Source: Cyanobium sp. NIES-981
Lineage (GTDB): Bacteria > Cyanobacteriota > Cyanobacteriia > PCC-6307 > Cyanobiaceae
Length of the DNA stretch: 64,000 nt
Direction of reading: 5' to 3'
Assembly: GCA_945877595.1 (NCBI GenBank)
Contig: CAMDVN010000002.1
Coordinates: 35,130 to 99,129 of the forward strand
A model generated the notes under the pieces. The model was not told where the DNA came from, ran no database searches, and was given only the letters and a program-made list of their open reading frames with translations. Positions 42,791 to 52,961 of the stretch are shown here, piece by piece; within the stretch, counting starts at the first letter, position 1, and each line of letters starts with the position of its first letter. The translations under genes were made by a program, and so were the position numbers.

Positions 42791-42853
42791 GGAAATCGCC
42801 GAAGGGGATGGCCAGACAGGGCAGATTAGGCAGGCCCTGCGTCATCCAGCACC

Positions 42854-44431
42854 ATGGCCCGTCCACGCTGGCATGTGCTGACCCCTCCCTCGCGCAGTGC
42901 AATCGGGCTGGGCTGGGATCGGTTTGTGGCGATCTGGGCGGGACTCAATCTGCTCTGGGTCGCCTTCGACCTCAGCTATGTGCCGCTGCGCAGCTTCTGG
43001 CTGCAGCGCAACCTCTACCCCATTCCGTCCACGCCGCTGGTGGTGCCCCTGGGATTCATTCCCAACATCACCCCCTGGATCGACCCGATCAAGGGCATCG
43101 AACCCCACCGAGAAACCCAGCGCTACATCGAGCACTTTGCGGTGCTTCATGCCGCCATGGCGCCCGGAGCCTCGATTGGGCTCACGCCCCTGCAGAAACG
43201 CTTGCTGGCCGAGCAGGCCAGCCTCACCCAGCAGCTGATCGAGACCAATCCATTTCTGGCGGCCAATGCATCGGGCACCCTCGAGAAAATCAAGCAGCGG
43301 CTTCGGGAGCGCGCCAACCGCGATTCGGCCAATCAGGCCGCGGCGCTGTTGTTGAGCGAGGCCTGGCTGAGCCGCCACCCCTGGAGCGAAGAGCAGCGCT
43401 TCTGGCAGCAGCAGGTGATGCCGCTGGTGGCCACCAATTACTGGCGCTCGGTCGATGACAACGGTCGACCCACCGATCACTTCTGGCGTCTTGACCTGGT
43501 GCTGTTCCAGAGCGTCTTTGCGCTCGACATCCTGCTCCGCTTGGTGCGGCTCCGGCGACGCCTACCTGGGCTGAGCTGGCGGGATGCCCTCCTACGCCGC
43601 TGGATTGACCTGCCCCTGCTGCTGCCCTTCTGGCGCTGGCTGCGGGTGGTGCCCGTGTTGGAGCGGCTTCAAGGCAGTGGGCTGATCACCATTGAACCGC
43701 TGCGGGCGGTGATCAGCCGCGCGGTGGTCGCCCTGCTGGCCCTCGAGCTGTTTGAGGTGCTGGCCCTCCAACTGCTGGATGGCAGCCAATCCCTGATTCG
43801 CTCACAGCGCTGGCCCCAGCGCATCAGGGCCCTTCGCAGCCACCAGAGCGTCATCAATCCCGAGGAGCGAGAGGTGGTAGCCCTGGTGCGGATCTGGGCA
43901 CCGCTGCTGCTGAGCCAGGTAGCCCCCCGCCTAGCCCCCGAATTGCAGGAACTGCTCAGTTATGCCCTGCGCCAGAGCCTGGAGGGAACGATGGTGCCAC
44001 CACCCCTGCGCCAGCTTCAACCCCTGCTGCAGGTGGAGGCCGGCCTGAGCCGCCAGCTGGCCAGTGGCATGGTCGACAACCTGCTCGACCTCTCGCGCAG
44101 CACCGGCAATCAACTCGCCCGCCGCGATGCCGTACAGCTGGAACTCCTGCAGCGCTGCATCGACCGGTTCTGGGATGAACTGGCCACTGCTCTGGAGAGC
44201 GGCCCGGTGTTGAGTCAGACCCAAGAGCTGCTCTACGCCTTGCTGGAGACCCTCAAGAGCACCTATCTGAGCCAGATCAGTCGTTCGGGGATCAGCTCGC
44301 TGATTGAGGAACTCGACCTGCTGATGGCCCGCAACGCCCAAGGAGAGGGGGCAGTGGCCGAAAGGATGACGCCTCAAACCATGTCGGCTCAAACCATGAC
44401 GGCTGAAAGACTTAGCCCACCAGGTCCTTAG
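42854..44431 (+). CDS. hypothetical membrane protein (525 aa)
   Basis: Long ORF with TM regions; LDILLRLVRLRRRLPG and FWRWLRVVPVLERL resemble ion-transport-type segments. Confidence 0.75.
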   Translation: MARPRWHVLTPPSRSAIGLGWDRFVAIWAGLNLLWVAFDLSYVPLRSFWLQRNLYPIPSTPLVVPLGFIPNITPWIDPIKGIEPHRETQRYIEHFAVLHAAMAPGASIGLTPLQKRLLAEQASLTQQLIETNPFLAANASGTLEKIKQRLRERANRDSANQAAALLLSEAWLSRHPWSEEQRFWQQQVMPLVATNYWRSVDDNGRPTDHFWRLDLVLFQSVFALDILLRLVRLRRRLPGLSWRDALLRRWIDLPLLLPFWRWLRVVPVLERLQGSGLITIEPLRAVISRAVVALLALELFEVLALQLLDGSQSLIRSQRWPQRIRALRSHQSVINPEEREVVALVRIWAPLLLSQVAPRLAPELQELLSYALRQSLEGTMVPPPLRQLQPLLQVEAGLSRQLASGMVDNLLDLSRSTGNQLARRDAVQLELLQRCIDRFWDELATALESGPVLSQTQELLYALLETLKSTYLSQISRSGISSLIEELDLLMARNAQGEGAVAERMTPQTMSAQTMTAERLSPPGP

Positions 44432-44772
44432 GACAGCAGGGCCTGCCACTCAAGGGGTTGGAAGCCAATCAAGACCCTCTGCTCGTCGGTGATCAACAGG
44501 GGGCGCTTGATGAGGCGTCCATCGGCGGTGAGGGCCTCCAGGGCCTGGGTGTCGTCCATGGCCTTCACCGTGGCGGCGCCGAGGGCCCTGTAACTCTGGC
44601 CGCTGGTGTTAAACAACTTGGAGCGGCCCAGCTGGTCGATGACCAGCTGGAGCTCAGCCAAGGTGGGGGGTTGGCGGGTGATGTCGATGGGGTCGACGGC
44701 GATTCCACGCTGGGCAAGCCACTGCAGCGCCTTGCGGCAGGTGCTGCAGTTGGCGTAGCTATACAGCTTCAA
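44428..44772 (-). CDS. ArsC/Spx-family reductase-like protein
   Basis: KLYSYANCSTCRKALQWLAQRGI, LFNTSGQSYR, LIKRPLLI. Confidence 0.92.
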   Translation of the reverse strand: MKLYSYANCSTCRKALQWLAQRGIAVDPIDITRQPPTLAELQLVIDQLGRSKLFNTSGQSYRALGAATVKAMDDTQALEALTADGRLIKRPLLITDEQRVLIGFQPLEWQALLS

Positions 44773-45128
44773 CGCCCTACGAGGGCCTTGAGGGCTCCAA
44801 TCAGGCTGTTGGAGCCCTGGCCCACAGCAGCCGTTGGACGGGTCCGCACCGTGACATCGCCATTGACGCTGGTACGGCAGCTCAGGCGGAAGTTAGCCGG
44901 GCGATCAGCCAGGTACACCTGCTCCACATCGCTGCGGGGGGAAAGATTTTGCATGCCCTCAAGCACTTCCATCACACAGGTACCGCACTGGCCCAGGCCA
45001 CCGCAGTTGTTGATGTTGTTGAGGCCTTTGTAAGGGTTGATACCGGCGTCAAGGGCGGCCTTGCGAAGGTTGGCACCTTCGATGCAACCGACCTGCTGGC
45101 CTTCCTGTTCAAAACGGATGGTGGGCAC
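44769..45128 (-). CDS. 2Fe-2S ferredoxin
   Basis: NCGGLGQCGTCVMEVLEG and downstream FRLSCRTSVNGDV cysteine ligands. Confidence 0.92.
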   Translation of the reverse strand: MPTIRFEQEGQQVGCIEGANLRKAALDAGINPYKGLNNINNCGGLGQCGTCVMEVLEGMQNLSPRSDVEQVYLADRPANFRLSCRTSVNGDVTVRTRPTAAVGQGSNSLIGALKALVGR

Positions 45129-45252
45129 GGTCGGCAGGGAGTAACAGCGCTAACAAACTTAAGCCACCCACCCCGCCAGATTGGCGCCGACCAGCAGCTG
45201 GAATTGGCTGAAGTCGATACGTTGGCGACGGTGCTTACGAAAAAAGGTTCCT

Positions 45253-45981
45253 GTGGTCGACTCCAGCTTGAACACCGCCCCAGGCGGCTACGACCGAATC
45301 AGCGCTCCAAGCGGCTACGACCTCATCGTGCAGCAACTGGTGCCGGGCTATGCCAGCTTGGCGCGGCTGTCGGTGGCCTTGCTTGCCGCCTCGCCATTGG
45401 CCAGCCAGCCTGGAGCATCGGTGTTGGTGGCGGGTTGCGGCACTGGTGCCGAACTGGTCGAAGCCCGCTGCCAACGTCCTGACTGGCAGCTCTGCGCGCT
45501 GGATCCATCGGCGGCGATGCTCGCCGTGGCCCAGCAGCGTCTGGCCAGCTTGACCCCTACTGAAGCGGCCCCGGCGATCGCCTGGCGGGAATCGACCGTG
45601 GAAGCCCTGCAGGCCAACGCCGCCTTCGATGGTGCTCTTTCGGTGTTGGTCCTTCAATCCCTGCCCGACGACGGCACCAAGCTCTCTTTTCTCAGTGCCC
45701 TGGCCCGCAGCCTGCGCCCCGGAGGTCAGTTGGTCTTGATTGATCTCATGGCCCCCGAGCGGTCGCCCCTGCAGGCCCAGGTGGATGCAGCCTGGCTCGG
45801 CTTTCAAAGGGCCAGTGGAGTGGCCGCCGATGACGCCGTGGTGGCAGGCCTCACCCAAGGACTGCATCCGATCGGGGACAGTCGTCTCAGTGCCCTGGTC
45901 GAAGCTGCCGGCTTCAGCGATCCAGCCCGGATTTTTCAAGCCCTGGATGTGCAGGGATTTCTGCTGCAAAAGCTGCCTTAA
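45253..45981 (+). CDS. class I SAM-dependent methyltransferase
   Basis: VLVAGCGTGAELVEA; LCALDPSAAMLAVA; start taken as GTG 45253. Confidence 0.85.
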   Translation: MVDSSLNTAPGGYDRISAPSGYDLIVQQLVPGYASLARLSVALLAASPLASQPGASVLVAGCGTGAELVEARCQRPDWQLCALDPSAAMLAVAQQRLASLTPTEAAPAIAWRESTVEALQANAAFDGALSVLVLQSLPDDGTKLSFLSALARSLRPGGQLVLIDLMAPERSPLQAQVDAAWLGFQRASGVAADDAVVAGLTQGLHPIGDSRLSALVEAAGFSDPARIFQALDVQGFLLQKLP

Positions 45982-46002
45982 AGCCAGCCAGGATCACCCC
46001 CC

Positions 46003-46644
46003 TCACCGCCGTTGGGGTTGAGAGCTTGGCTGTTGATGCTGGCGACCAAAGGACTGTTCAGGCTGCTGGTCGATCGCGCCCGCACCGGATTGGTTCAGCC
46101 CAGTGCTGGCAAGGCGACCAGCAGGCTGCAGTTCCTGGGTGCTGATCGCAGCTGGGATGGCCCGTGGGATGGCCCGATCATGGCGACCGGCCACCACCGT
46201 GGTCATCGGCACCACCAAGGTCGCCAGAGCAATCAACCAGCCCAGCACCATCGGTCGAGCTGAACCTGCCCAATCCGGTTGACCATCAAAGGGAGAACCG
46301 AGATGGGGATCGAGACGAGGTTCCAGACGGGGGTCGAAACGGTTGTCGAAATGGTGGCCAGAATGGTGGTCGAAATGGGGTTCCAGACCAGGCGAAGCCT
46401 GATCGGTCTGACGAATGCTCAGACCATCAAGCTCGAGGTCAAGCTCGCGGCGATGAACCTGGGCCGGTCGATAGCTCTTGAATTCGGGGCCCCAACTGTA
46501 GGGATCCTCGCTGAGATCGCCGGCACCATCCTCTTGCGCTGGGATCGCACAGGCGTCGGAGCCCGATGCAGAAACGGAGGAACCCGAAGGCCCAGAGGGG
46601 GAGCTGGAAAGGTTTGGATGAACTGGGGCCATGGAAGCTGGCAT
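46003..46644 (-). CDS. hypothetical membrane protein with repetitive acidic/basic N-terminal half
   Basis: ORF with TM MVLGWLIALATLVVPMTTVV; repeats EPRLEPRLDPHL, DRAIPRAIPAAI. Confidence 0.6.
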   Translation of the reverse strand: MPASMAPVHPNLSSSPSGPSGSSVSASGSDACAIPAQEDGAGDLSEDPYSWGPEFKSYRPAQVHRRELDLELDGLSIRQTDQASPGLEPHFDHHSGHHFDNRFDPRLEPRLDPHLGSPFDGQPDWAGSARPMVLGWLIALATLVVPMTTVVAGRHDRAIPRAIPAAISTQELQPAGRLASTGLNQSGAGAIDQQPEQSFGRQHQQPSSQPQRR

Positions 46645-46749
46645 TCCCTCGAGGGGTCAGCCAAAGCACGGAACAAAGAGATCTGTTCAGAATTCTGGCA
46701 CCACAAATCGGAATCGGAACGTTCGCCATTGCAGCGGCCGCGCCGCTGA

Positions 46750-47247
46750 TCAGGCTGCAGGCCTGGCGTGATCGTGCTGCTCGCGGCGTGTTGTGAGGTC
46801 GTTGGGGCGTTCGTCGACTTGGTCAAGTCGCGAACGAATCGTGCGCAACTCCTCAAGAATTGCGGTCAGTAATTGTTGTGTGGCGGTCGAGGGGGAGTTG
46901 AGCACCTCCACCGTCACCTCCTTGATGCGCAGCACATCACGGGCAAAACGGGCCACCTCATGGGGGTGGAAAAGCAGGGCATCCTTCTGGTCGCTTCGGT
47001 ACTCAGGGTTGAGCTTGCGGGGGTTGAAGGGGGGGTTGAGATTGCGAGGGTCGGTGTTGGTGTAGCGATACACCGAGGCTCTGGAGCGGTTGAGGGCTTT
47101 CTGCACCTCATCGATGCCGATCAGGACATCCACACCGCTGTCGCTCGGAAGGAGCTCAGGGGGCTGTCCAAAGCGTGCATCGTCAAACCGTGCATCGTCT
47201 GCCATGCCCCCCGCCGAAACGCCGTAAATACCGGGCTGGGGAAGCAT
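46750..47247 (-). CDS. putative DNA-binding protein
   Basis: HTH-like IGIDEVQKALNRSRASVYRYTNTDP followed by FHPHEVARFARDVLRIKEVTVEVL. Confidence 0.65.
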   Translation of the reverse strand: MLPQPGIYGVSAGGMADDARFDDARFGQPPELLPSDSGVDVLIGIDEVQKALNRSRASVYRYTNTDPRNLNPPFNPRKLNPEYRSDQKDALLFHPHEVARFARDVLRIKEVTVEVLNSPSTATQQLLTAILEELRTIRSRLDQVDERPNDLTTRREQHDHARPAA

Positions 47248-47379
47248 GAGACCGCCTTGCGAAGACTGGGACGGATGAGACCTTACCAGAGGTTTTCAAG
47301 CCGTGCTGTGACCGCAGCGCTGCTCGAGCGTGAGGAGTTGCGGTGATAGCTTCCGGCCTCCCCGATGCCTCTTGGAGCC

Positions 47380-49206
47380 ATGCGCGTCTCCCGCCTGCTG
47401 CTGGTGACGCTGCGCGACGACCCGGCCGAAGCCGACATCACCTCCCACAAGTTGTTGCTTCGGGGCGGCTACATCCGCCGGGTGGCCTCAGGCGTGTATG
47501 CCTACTTGCCGTTGCTGTGGCGGGTGCTGCAAAAGATCTCCGCCATCGTGCGCGATGAGATGGACCGCACGGGGGCCCTGGAGACCCTGTTGCCGCAGCT
47601 GCAGCCCGCGGAGCTCTGGCAACGCAGTGGGCGCTGGGCCGGTTACACCGACGGCGAGGGGATCATGTTCCACCTCGAGGATCGCCAAGGCCGCCAGCTG
47701 GGCTTGGGGCCCACCCATGAGGAGGTGATCACGGCCTTGGCAGCCGATCTGCTGCGTTCCTACCGACAGCTCCCGGTCAATCTCTATCAAATTCAAAGCA
47801 AGTTTCGCGATGAGATTCGTCCCCGCTTTGGCCTGATGCGGGGGAGAGAATTCATCATGAAAGATGCCTATTCCTTTCATGCCGATCAGTCTTCACTTCA
47901 GGAGACTTACGCGGTCATGGATGGGGCCTATCGGCGCATCTTTAGCCGTTGCGGCCTCAACGCCGTGGCCGTCGAAGCCGACAGCGGCGCCATCGGCGGT
48001 TCGGCGAGCCAAGAATTCATGGTCACCGCTGAGGCCGGCGAAGACCTGATCCTCACCAGCAGCGACGGTCTCTATGGCGCCAACCAGGAGCGCGCCGTGT
48101 CGATCGCCCCGCCGCCCGTTCCCCTGGTTGCAAACCAAAGCCTGACCCTGGCCACACCAGATCAAAAGAGCATCGAAGAGCTCAGCGCGGCCCATGGTTT
48201 TGATCCCAGCCAAATCGTCAAGGTGCTGGTGCTGCTGGCGCGTTTTGCCGAGGGTCCCGCCCAGCCCCTGCTGGTGAGCCTGCGCGGCGACCAGCAGCTC
48301 AACCCGGTGAAACTCGCCAATGCCGTGGGCAGCTGGCTCAGCACAGCCGCCTCCCCTGGAACCGGCGCCCTGCTCGACATCAATCCAATCACGCCCGCGC
48401 AGGTAGCCGCCCAGGGACTTGCTCCCCTGCCTTTTGGCAGTCTGGGACCCCACCTGGGTGACGCCAGCCTGGCCGGGGCCAGGGATTGGCAGGCCAGGTT
48501 TTTGCGCCTGGCCGACCCCACGGCCACCAGCCTGGAGCGTTTTGTGTGTGGGGCCAACAGCCCGGATCGCCATCTGGTGGGCGCCAGCTGGGACGAATTG
48601 GGGGAGCAGCCCACACCCCTCGACCTTCGCGCCGCCCAGCCCGGCGATGCCTGCGTGCACGACCCCTCCCAGCACCTGGAGTCCTCCCGTGGCATCGAGG
48701 TGGGCCACATCTTCCAGTTGGGGCGTAAGTACTCCGAAGCCCTCGAGGCCACCTTCACCACCGAAGCCGGCAACCAGGAGGCCCTCTGGATGGGTTGTTA
48801 CGGCATCGGCGTTTCGCGGCTGGCCCAGGCGGCGGTTGAGCAGCACCACGACAGCCATGGCATCTGCTGGCCGGTGTCGATTGCCCCCTTTGAGCTGATC
48901 GTGGTTCCCGCCAACATCGACGACGCCACCCAACGGCAACTGGCCGAACAGCTCTACACCAGTTTTCAGGCTGCCGGAGTCGACGTGCTCCTGGATGACC
49001 GCACGGAGCGCGCCGGCGTCAAGTTCAAGGATGCCGACCTCATCGGCATCCCCTGGCGGATCGTGGTGGGTCGTGGGGCCGCCGAGGGCCAGGTTGAACT
49101 GGTGGAACGCAGCAGCGGCAGCAAGCGTGAACTCGCCGCTTCCGAGCTCCCGGCGCAGCTCTTGGAGATCCTGCTGCCGCAACGTCGTGGGCTGCTGGCC
49201 CCATGA
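47380..49206 (+). CDS. proS: prolyl-tRNA synthetase
   Basis: HKLLLRGGYIRRVASGVYAYLPL, LGPTHEEVIT, RPRFGLMRGREFIMKDAYSFH. Confidence 0.97.
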   Translation: MRVSRLLLVTLRDDPAEADITSHKLLLRGGYIRRVASGVYAYLPLLWRVLQKISAIVRDEMDRTGALETLLPQLQPAELWQRSGRWAGYTDGEGIMFHLEDRQGRQLGLGPTHEEVITALAADLLRSYRQLPVNLYQIQSKFRDEIRPRFGLMRGREFIMKDAYSFHADQSSLQETYAVMDGAYRRIFSRCGLNAVAVEADSGAIGGSASQEFMVTAEAGEDLILTSSDGLYGANQERAVSIAPPPVPLVANQSLTLATPDQKSIEELSAAHGFDPSQIVKVLVLLARFAEGPAQPLLVSLRGDQQLNPVKLANAVGSWLSTAASPGTGALLDINPITPAQVAAQGLAPLPFGSLGPHLGDASLAGARDWQARFLRLADPTATSLERFVCGANSPDRHLVGASWDELGEQPTPLDLRAAQPGDACVHDPSQHLESSRGIEVGHIFQLGRKYSEALEATFTTEAGNQEALWMGCYGIGVSRLAQAAVEQHHDSHGICWPVSIAPFELIVVPANIDDATQRQLAEQLYTSFQAAGVDVLLDDRTERAGVKFKDADLIGIPWRIVVGRGAAEGQVELVERSSGSKRELAASELPAQLLEILLPQRRGLLAP

Positions 49207-49235
49207 ACTGGGGTCCGTAGGATTCCCAAATCTGC

Positions 49236-49691
49236 ATGAATCCCATGGCCCTTGAGTTCACCGCCGCGGCCAGAGGGATCCTGCGACGCTGGTGGGGAAG
49301 CTGGAGCAGGGTCATGGTGGCCCTTGGCCTGGGCCTCTGCCTGATGCTCACAGCCTGCAGCAGTGCCAGCGGAGCACTCACCGGCAACTACGTCGACGAC
49401 ACCGTAGCCGTAGCCGACAGCCTGATGGCCACCCTGACCATCGAAGCCGACGACCCCGCGCGCCAGGAGGCTGAAACCGAGGCCCGCGCCTTGATCATCG
49501 ATTACATGGCCCGCTACCGCCCCCGCGCCAACGTGAATGGACTGAGCTCCTTCACCACCATGCAGACGGCCCTCAACTCCCTGGCCGGCCACTACACCAA
49601 CTACCCAAACCGCCCGGTGCCCGAGGCCCTGCGCAACCGGATCAACAAAGAGTTGAAAAAGGCTGAAACCAACGTGGTACGGGGCGCCTGA
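49236..49691 (+). CDS. psb27: photosystem II assembly lipoprotein Psb27
   Basis: Lipobox LTAC; LTGNYVDDTVAVADSL; YMARYRPRANVNGLSSFTTMQTALNSLAGHY. Confidence 0.92.
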   Translation: MNPMALEFTAAARGILRRWWGSWSRVMVALGLGLCLMLTACSSASGALTGNYVDDTVAVADSLMATLTIEADDPARQEAETEARALIIDYMARYRPRANVNGLSSFTTMQTALNSLAGHYTNYPNRPVPEALRNRINKELKKAETNVVRGA

Positions 49692-49790
49692 GCCCCTGAT
49701 CTGGATCCAATCAGGCCCCTTCCACTTTGACGAAGGGGGGGGGCATCTGAGAGGCTCTCGTGTTGTGCTTCCAAGCGGCTTCGGGCCGCT

Positions 49791-51110
49791 GTGTCCTTGG
49801 CCAACGTTGTCGTCATCGGAGCGCAGTGGGGCGATGAGGGCAAGGGCAAGATCACTGATCTGCTGAGCCGCTCCGCTGACATGGTGGTTCGCTACCAGGG
49901 CGGGGTCAACGCCGGCCACACCATCGTTGTGGATGACAAGGTGCTCAAGCTGCACCTGATTCCTTCGGGCATCCTTTACCCCGAAACGATCTGCCTGATC
50001 GGTTCGGGCACGGTGGTGGATCCCCGCGTCATGCTGGGTGAGCTCGACATGCTTGCCGACTACGGCATCGACATCGGGGGGCTACGGCTGGCGTCCACCG
50101 CCCATGTGACGATGCCCTACCACCGCCTGCTCGACCTGGCGATGGAGCAGCGGCGCGGCGATCGTCGCATCGGCACCACGGGCAGGGGCATCGGCCCCAC
50201 CTACGCCGATAAGGCCGAGCGCAACGGCATCCGGGTCATCGACCTGCTCGATGTGGATCGCCTGCGGGATCGCCTGATGGGCCCCCTAGCTGAAAAGAAC
50301 GAGTTGCTGCAAAAGGTCTACGGGCAAGAACCCCTCGACCCTGAGCAGGTGATCAGTGAGTACACCGGTTACGGCCAAAGGCTGGCCCCCCATGTGGTCG
50401 ATTGCAGCCGGGTGATCCACCAGGCGGCCCGCAGTCGCAAAAACATCCTGTTTGAGGGGGCGCAGGGCACCCTGCTGGACCTCGACCACGGCACCTACCC
50501 CTACGTGACCTCCTCGAATCCAGTCAGTGGTGGTGCCTGCGTGGGGGCTGGGGTAGGACCCACCCTGATCGATCGGGTGATTGGGGTCGCCAAGGCCTAC
50601 ACCACCCGCGTGGGGGAGGGGCCTTTCCCCACGGAGCTCGAGGGGAGCTTGAGCGACCATCTCTGCGACCGTGGGCATGAATATGGGACCACCACAGGAC
50701 GCCGGCGCCGCTGCGGATGGTTTGACGGGGTGATTGGTCGCTATGCCGTGGAGGTCAACGGCCTTGACTGCCTGGCGATCACCAAGCTCGATGTGCTCGA
50801 CGAGCTCGATGAGATTCAGGTCTGCGTTGCCTACGACCTGGATGGCCAACGGATCGACCACTTCCCCAGCAGCTCTGAAGACTTCGCCCGCTGTCAGCCG
50901 ATCTTCGAAACCCTGCCCGGCTGGCAAACCTCCACGGCTGACTGCCGCAACCTCGAAGACCTCCCCACCACGGCGAGGTCTTACCTCAGCTACCTGGCCG
51001 ACCTGATGGAGGTTCCCATCGCCATCGTGTCGCTAGGGGCCCACCGCGATCAAACGATTGTGGTTGAAGACCCCATCCATGGCCCCAAGCGGGCCCTCCT
51101 GAGTGCCTGA
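49791..51110 (+). CDS. purA: adenylosuccinate synthase
   Basis: [46 protein letters not shown] start. Confidence 0.97.
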   Translation: MSLANVVVIGAQWGDEGKGKITDLLSRSADMVVRYQGGVNAGHTIVVDDKVLKLHLIPSGILYPETICLIGSGTVVDPRVMLGELDMLADYGIDIGGLRLASTAHVTMPYHRLLDLAMEQRRGDRRIGTTGRGIGPTYADKAERNGIRVIDLLDVDRLRDRLMGPLAEKNELLQKVYGQEPLDPEQVISEYTGYGQRLAPHVVDCSRVIHQAARSRKNILFEGAQGTLLDLDHGTYPYVTSSNPVSGGACVGAGVGPTLIDRVIGVAKAYTTRVGEGPFPTELEGSLSDHLCDRGHEYGTTTGRRRRCGWFDGVIGRYAVEVNGLDCLAITKLDVLDELDEIQVCVAYDLDGQRIDHFPSSSEDFARCQPIFETLPGWQTSTADCRNLEDLPTTARSYLSYLADLMEVPIAIVSLGAHRDQTIVVEDPIHGPKRALLSA

Positions 51111-52103
51111 ATGAGCAACAAACCCTTTGATGTTGTGGGCATCGGCAATGCGATTGTCGATGTCCTCGTCAAGACCGACGACGACGTTCTCGACAACCAC
51201 GCCCTGACCAAGGGCACCATGGCCCTGGTCACTGAAGAGCAAGCGGAGCGCCTCTACGCCAGCGTGGGGCCAGGCATGGAGACCTCGGGCGGTTCGGCCG
51301 CCAACACCCTGGCCGGCGTGGCCCAATTGGGCGGCAGGGCCGGCTTCATCGGCCGGGTTCGCGATGACCAGCTCGGCGCCATCTTCGCCCACGACATTCG
51401 TGCCGTGGGGGCCCGCTTCGACACCCCTGCGGCCAGCAGCGGCCCCTCCACGGCCCGCTGCCTGATTTTGGTGACCCCAGATGCCCAGCGCACGATGTGC
51501 ACCTACCTGGGGGCCTCGGTTCAACTCCACCCCAACGACCTCGATCTGGAGATGGTGGCCCAGGCCCGCATGCTCTACCTCGAGGGCTACCTCTGGGACA
51601 GCGACGACGCCAAGGCGGCCTTCATCGCCGCCGCCGAGGTGGCACGGGCCCACGGTGGTGAGGTGGCCCTCAGCCTCTCGGATGCCTTCTGCGTGGAGCG
51701 CCACCGGGAGAGCTTCCAGGAGCTAGTGGATGGCCATGTCGATGTGCTGTTCGCCAATGAGATGGAGATCACGTCGCTGTACAAGGCCAATAGCTTTGAG
51801 GAGGCGGCTGACCAGGTGAGGGGGCGCTGCAAGGTGGTGGCACTCACCCGCAGCGAGGAGGGTTCGGTGATCCTCAACGGCTCTGGCACCCATCGAATCG
51901 AGCCTTACAAGCTGGGACCCCTGGTCGACACCACGGGGGCCGGCGATCTCTACGCCGCGGGATTCCTGGTCGGCTACACCCAAGGTCAATCGATTGAGGC
52001 CTGCGGCCGGCTGGGCTCCCTCTGCGCCGGCCAGGTGGTCACCCAGCTGGGGCCCCGTCCCCAGGCTGACCTGCGCCAGCTTCGGGCCACCCATCTGGGC
52101 TGA
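51111..52103 (+). CDS. PfkB family sugar/nucleoside kinase
   Basis: GIGNAIVDVLV, GGSAANTLAGVAQLGG, DTTGAGDLYAAGFL. Confidence 0.93.
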   Translation: MSNKPFDVVGIGNAIVDVLVKTDDDVLDNHALTKGTMALVTEEQAERLYASVGPGMETSGGSAANTLAGVAQLGGRAGFIGRVRDDQLGAIFAHDIRAVGARFDTPAASSGPSTARCLILVTPDAQRTMCTYLGASVQLHPNDLDLEMVAQARMLYLEGYLWDSDDAKAAFIAAAEVARAHGGEVALSLSDAFCVERHRESFQELVDGHVDVLFANEMEITSLYKANSFEEAADQVRGRCKVVALTRSEEGSVILNGSGTHRIEPYKLGPLVDTTGAGDLYAAGFLVGYTQGQSIEACGRLGSLCAGQVVTQLGPRPQADLRQLRATHLG

Positions 52104-52104
52104 G

Positions 52105-52944
52105 TCAGGGGATCAGGGCGCCGCGAACGGCCTGCAGGGTTCGAAGCAGGTCCTCCATGCCAAGGCAGCGCCCTGGATCGGGCTCTGCGGGTCGGGCCAG
52201 CAGCAGCAGGCGCAAACCCATCGACTCAGCGATGCCGCGCCAGCCTGTTTCGGTGAGTCCGCCTGACTGCCGGCACAGCACGGCCCGGATGCCCCAACGG
52301 CGCACCAGGGCCTCTTCAATGGCGAAGTCGCCACCAGGCCGCAGGCAGGCCAGGCGCGCCGGTTCCAGTCTGGCCGCGAGGGCCAACTGAAGGGCCTGGA
52401 CATTGGGCAACACCCGCGCATGGTGAATCGCGCCGGGGCTGGCGGCCACCGCTCGGCTCAGATGGCGGGCCCCCAGCGCCAGCAAGAGGGGCACCCCATC
52501 CAGGGATAGCTGCGCCAGGGCATTGAGGTTGGGGAGCAGCTCAGCCTTGCCGATCGGCAAGCAGCTGCGCTGCAACCGCCAGAGGGGGACAACCTCCCGC
52601 TGGCAGGCCACAGCCAGATCCCCGCTCACCCGGGTCGCAAAGGGATGGCTGGCATCCACCACCACCGCAAAGGGATCGCCGCGGCGATGGGCTTGCTGGA
52701 GCTCGCCTTGCATGGCCACCACCCCGGCCAGGGCCCCCACCTGAAGCTCCAGCACGGCACCGGCTGGGGCCGAGCTCCGATAGGGCCTTGCAGCCTCTGG
52801 GCTCACCACCGAAACCCTCAGCCGCCATCCCTGCCGCTGCAGGGCTATCGCCAAGGGCAGACCCTCGCCGGTGCCAGCGATCAACCACAGCCGCCCGGGG
52901 TCCCCCTGGTGCGGAGCGGGGCTTTGGTTCAGGATGGGATCCAC
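52105..52944 (-). CDS. cobK: precorrin-6A / cobalt-precorrin-6A reductase
   Basis: LWLIAGTGEGLPLAIAL, VVDASHPFATRVSG, CRQSGGLTETGWRGIAES. Confidence 0.88.
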   Translation of the reverse strand: MDPILNQSPAPHQGDPGRLWLIAGTGEGLPLAIALQRQGWRLRVSVVSPEAARPYRSSAPAGAVLELQVGALAGVVAMQGELQQAHRRGDPFAVVVDASHPFATRVSGDLAVACQREVVPLWRLQRSCLPIGKAELLPNLNALAQLSLDGVPLLLALGARHLSRAVAASPGAIHHARVLPNVQALQLALAARLEPARLACLRPGGDFAIEEALVRRWGIRAVLCRQSGGLTETGWRGIAESMGLRLLLLARPAEPDPGRCLGMEDLLRTLQAVRGALIP

Positions 52945-52961
52945 TGAATGGTTGATGGGGA

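Noticed and set aside
46279-46749. 156-aa plus-strand ORF
   Set aside because: Overlaps the minus-strand TM protein; the minus reading has a membrane segment and longer coherent sequence, though strand choice is not certain
47893-49182. 429-aa minus-strand ORF
   Set aside because: Antisense shadow of proS
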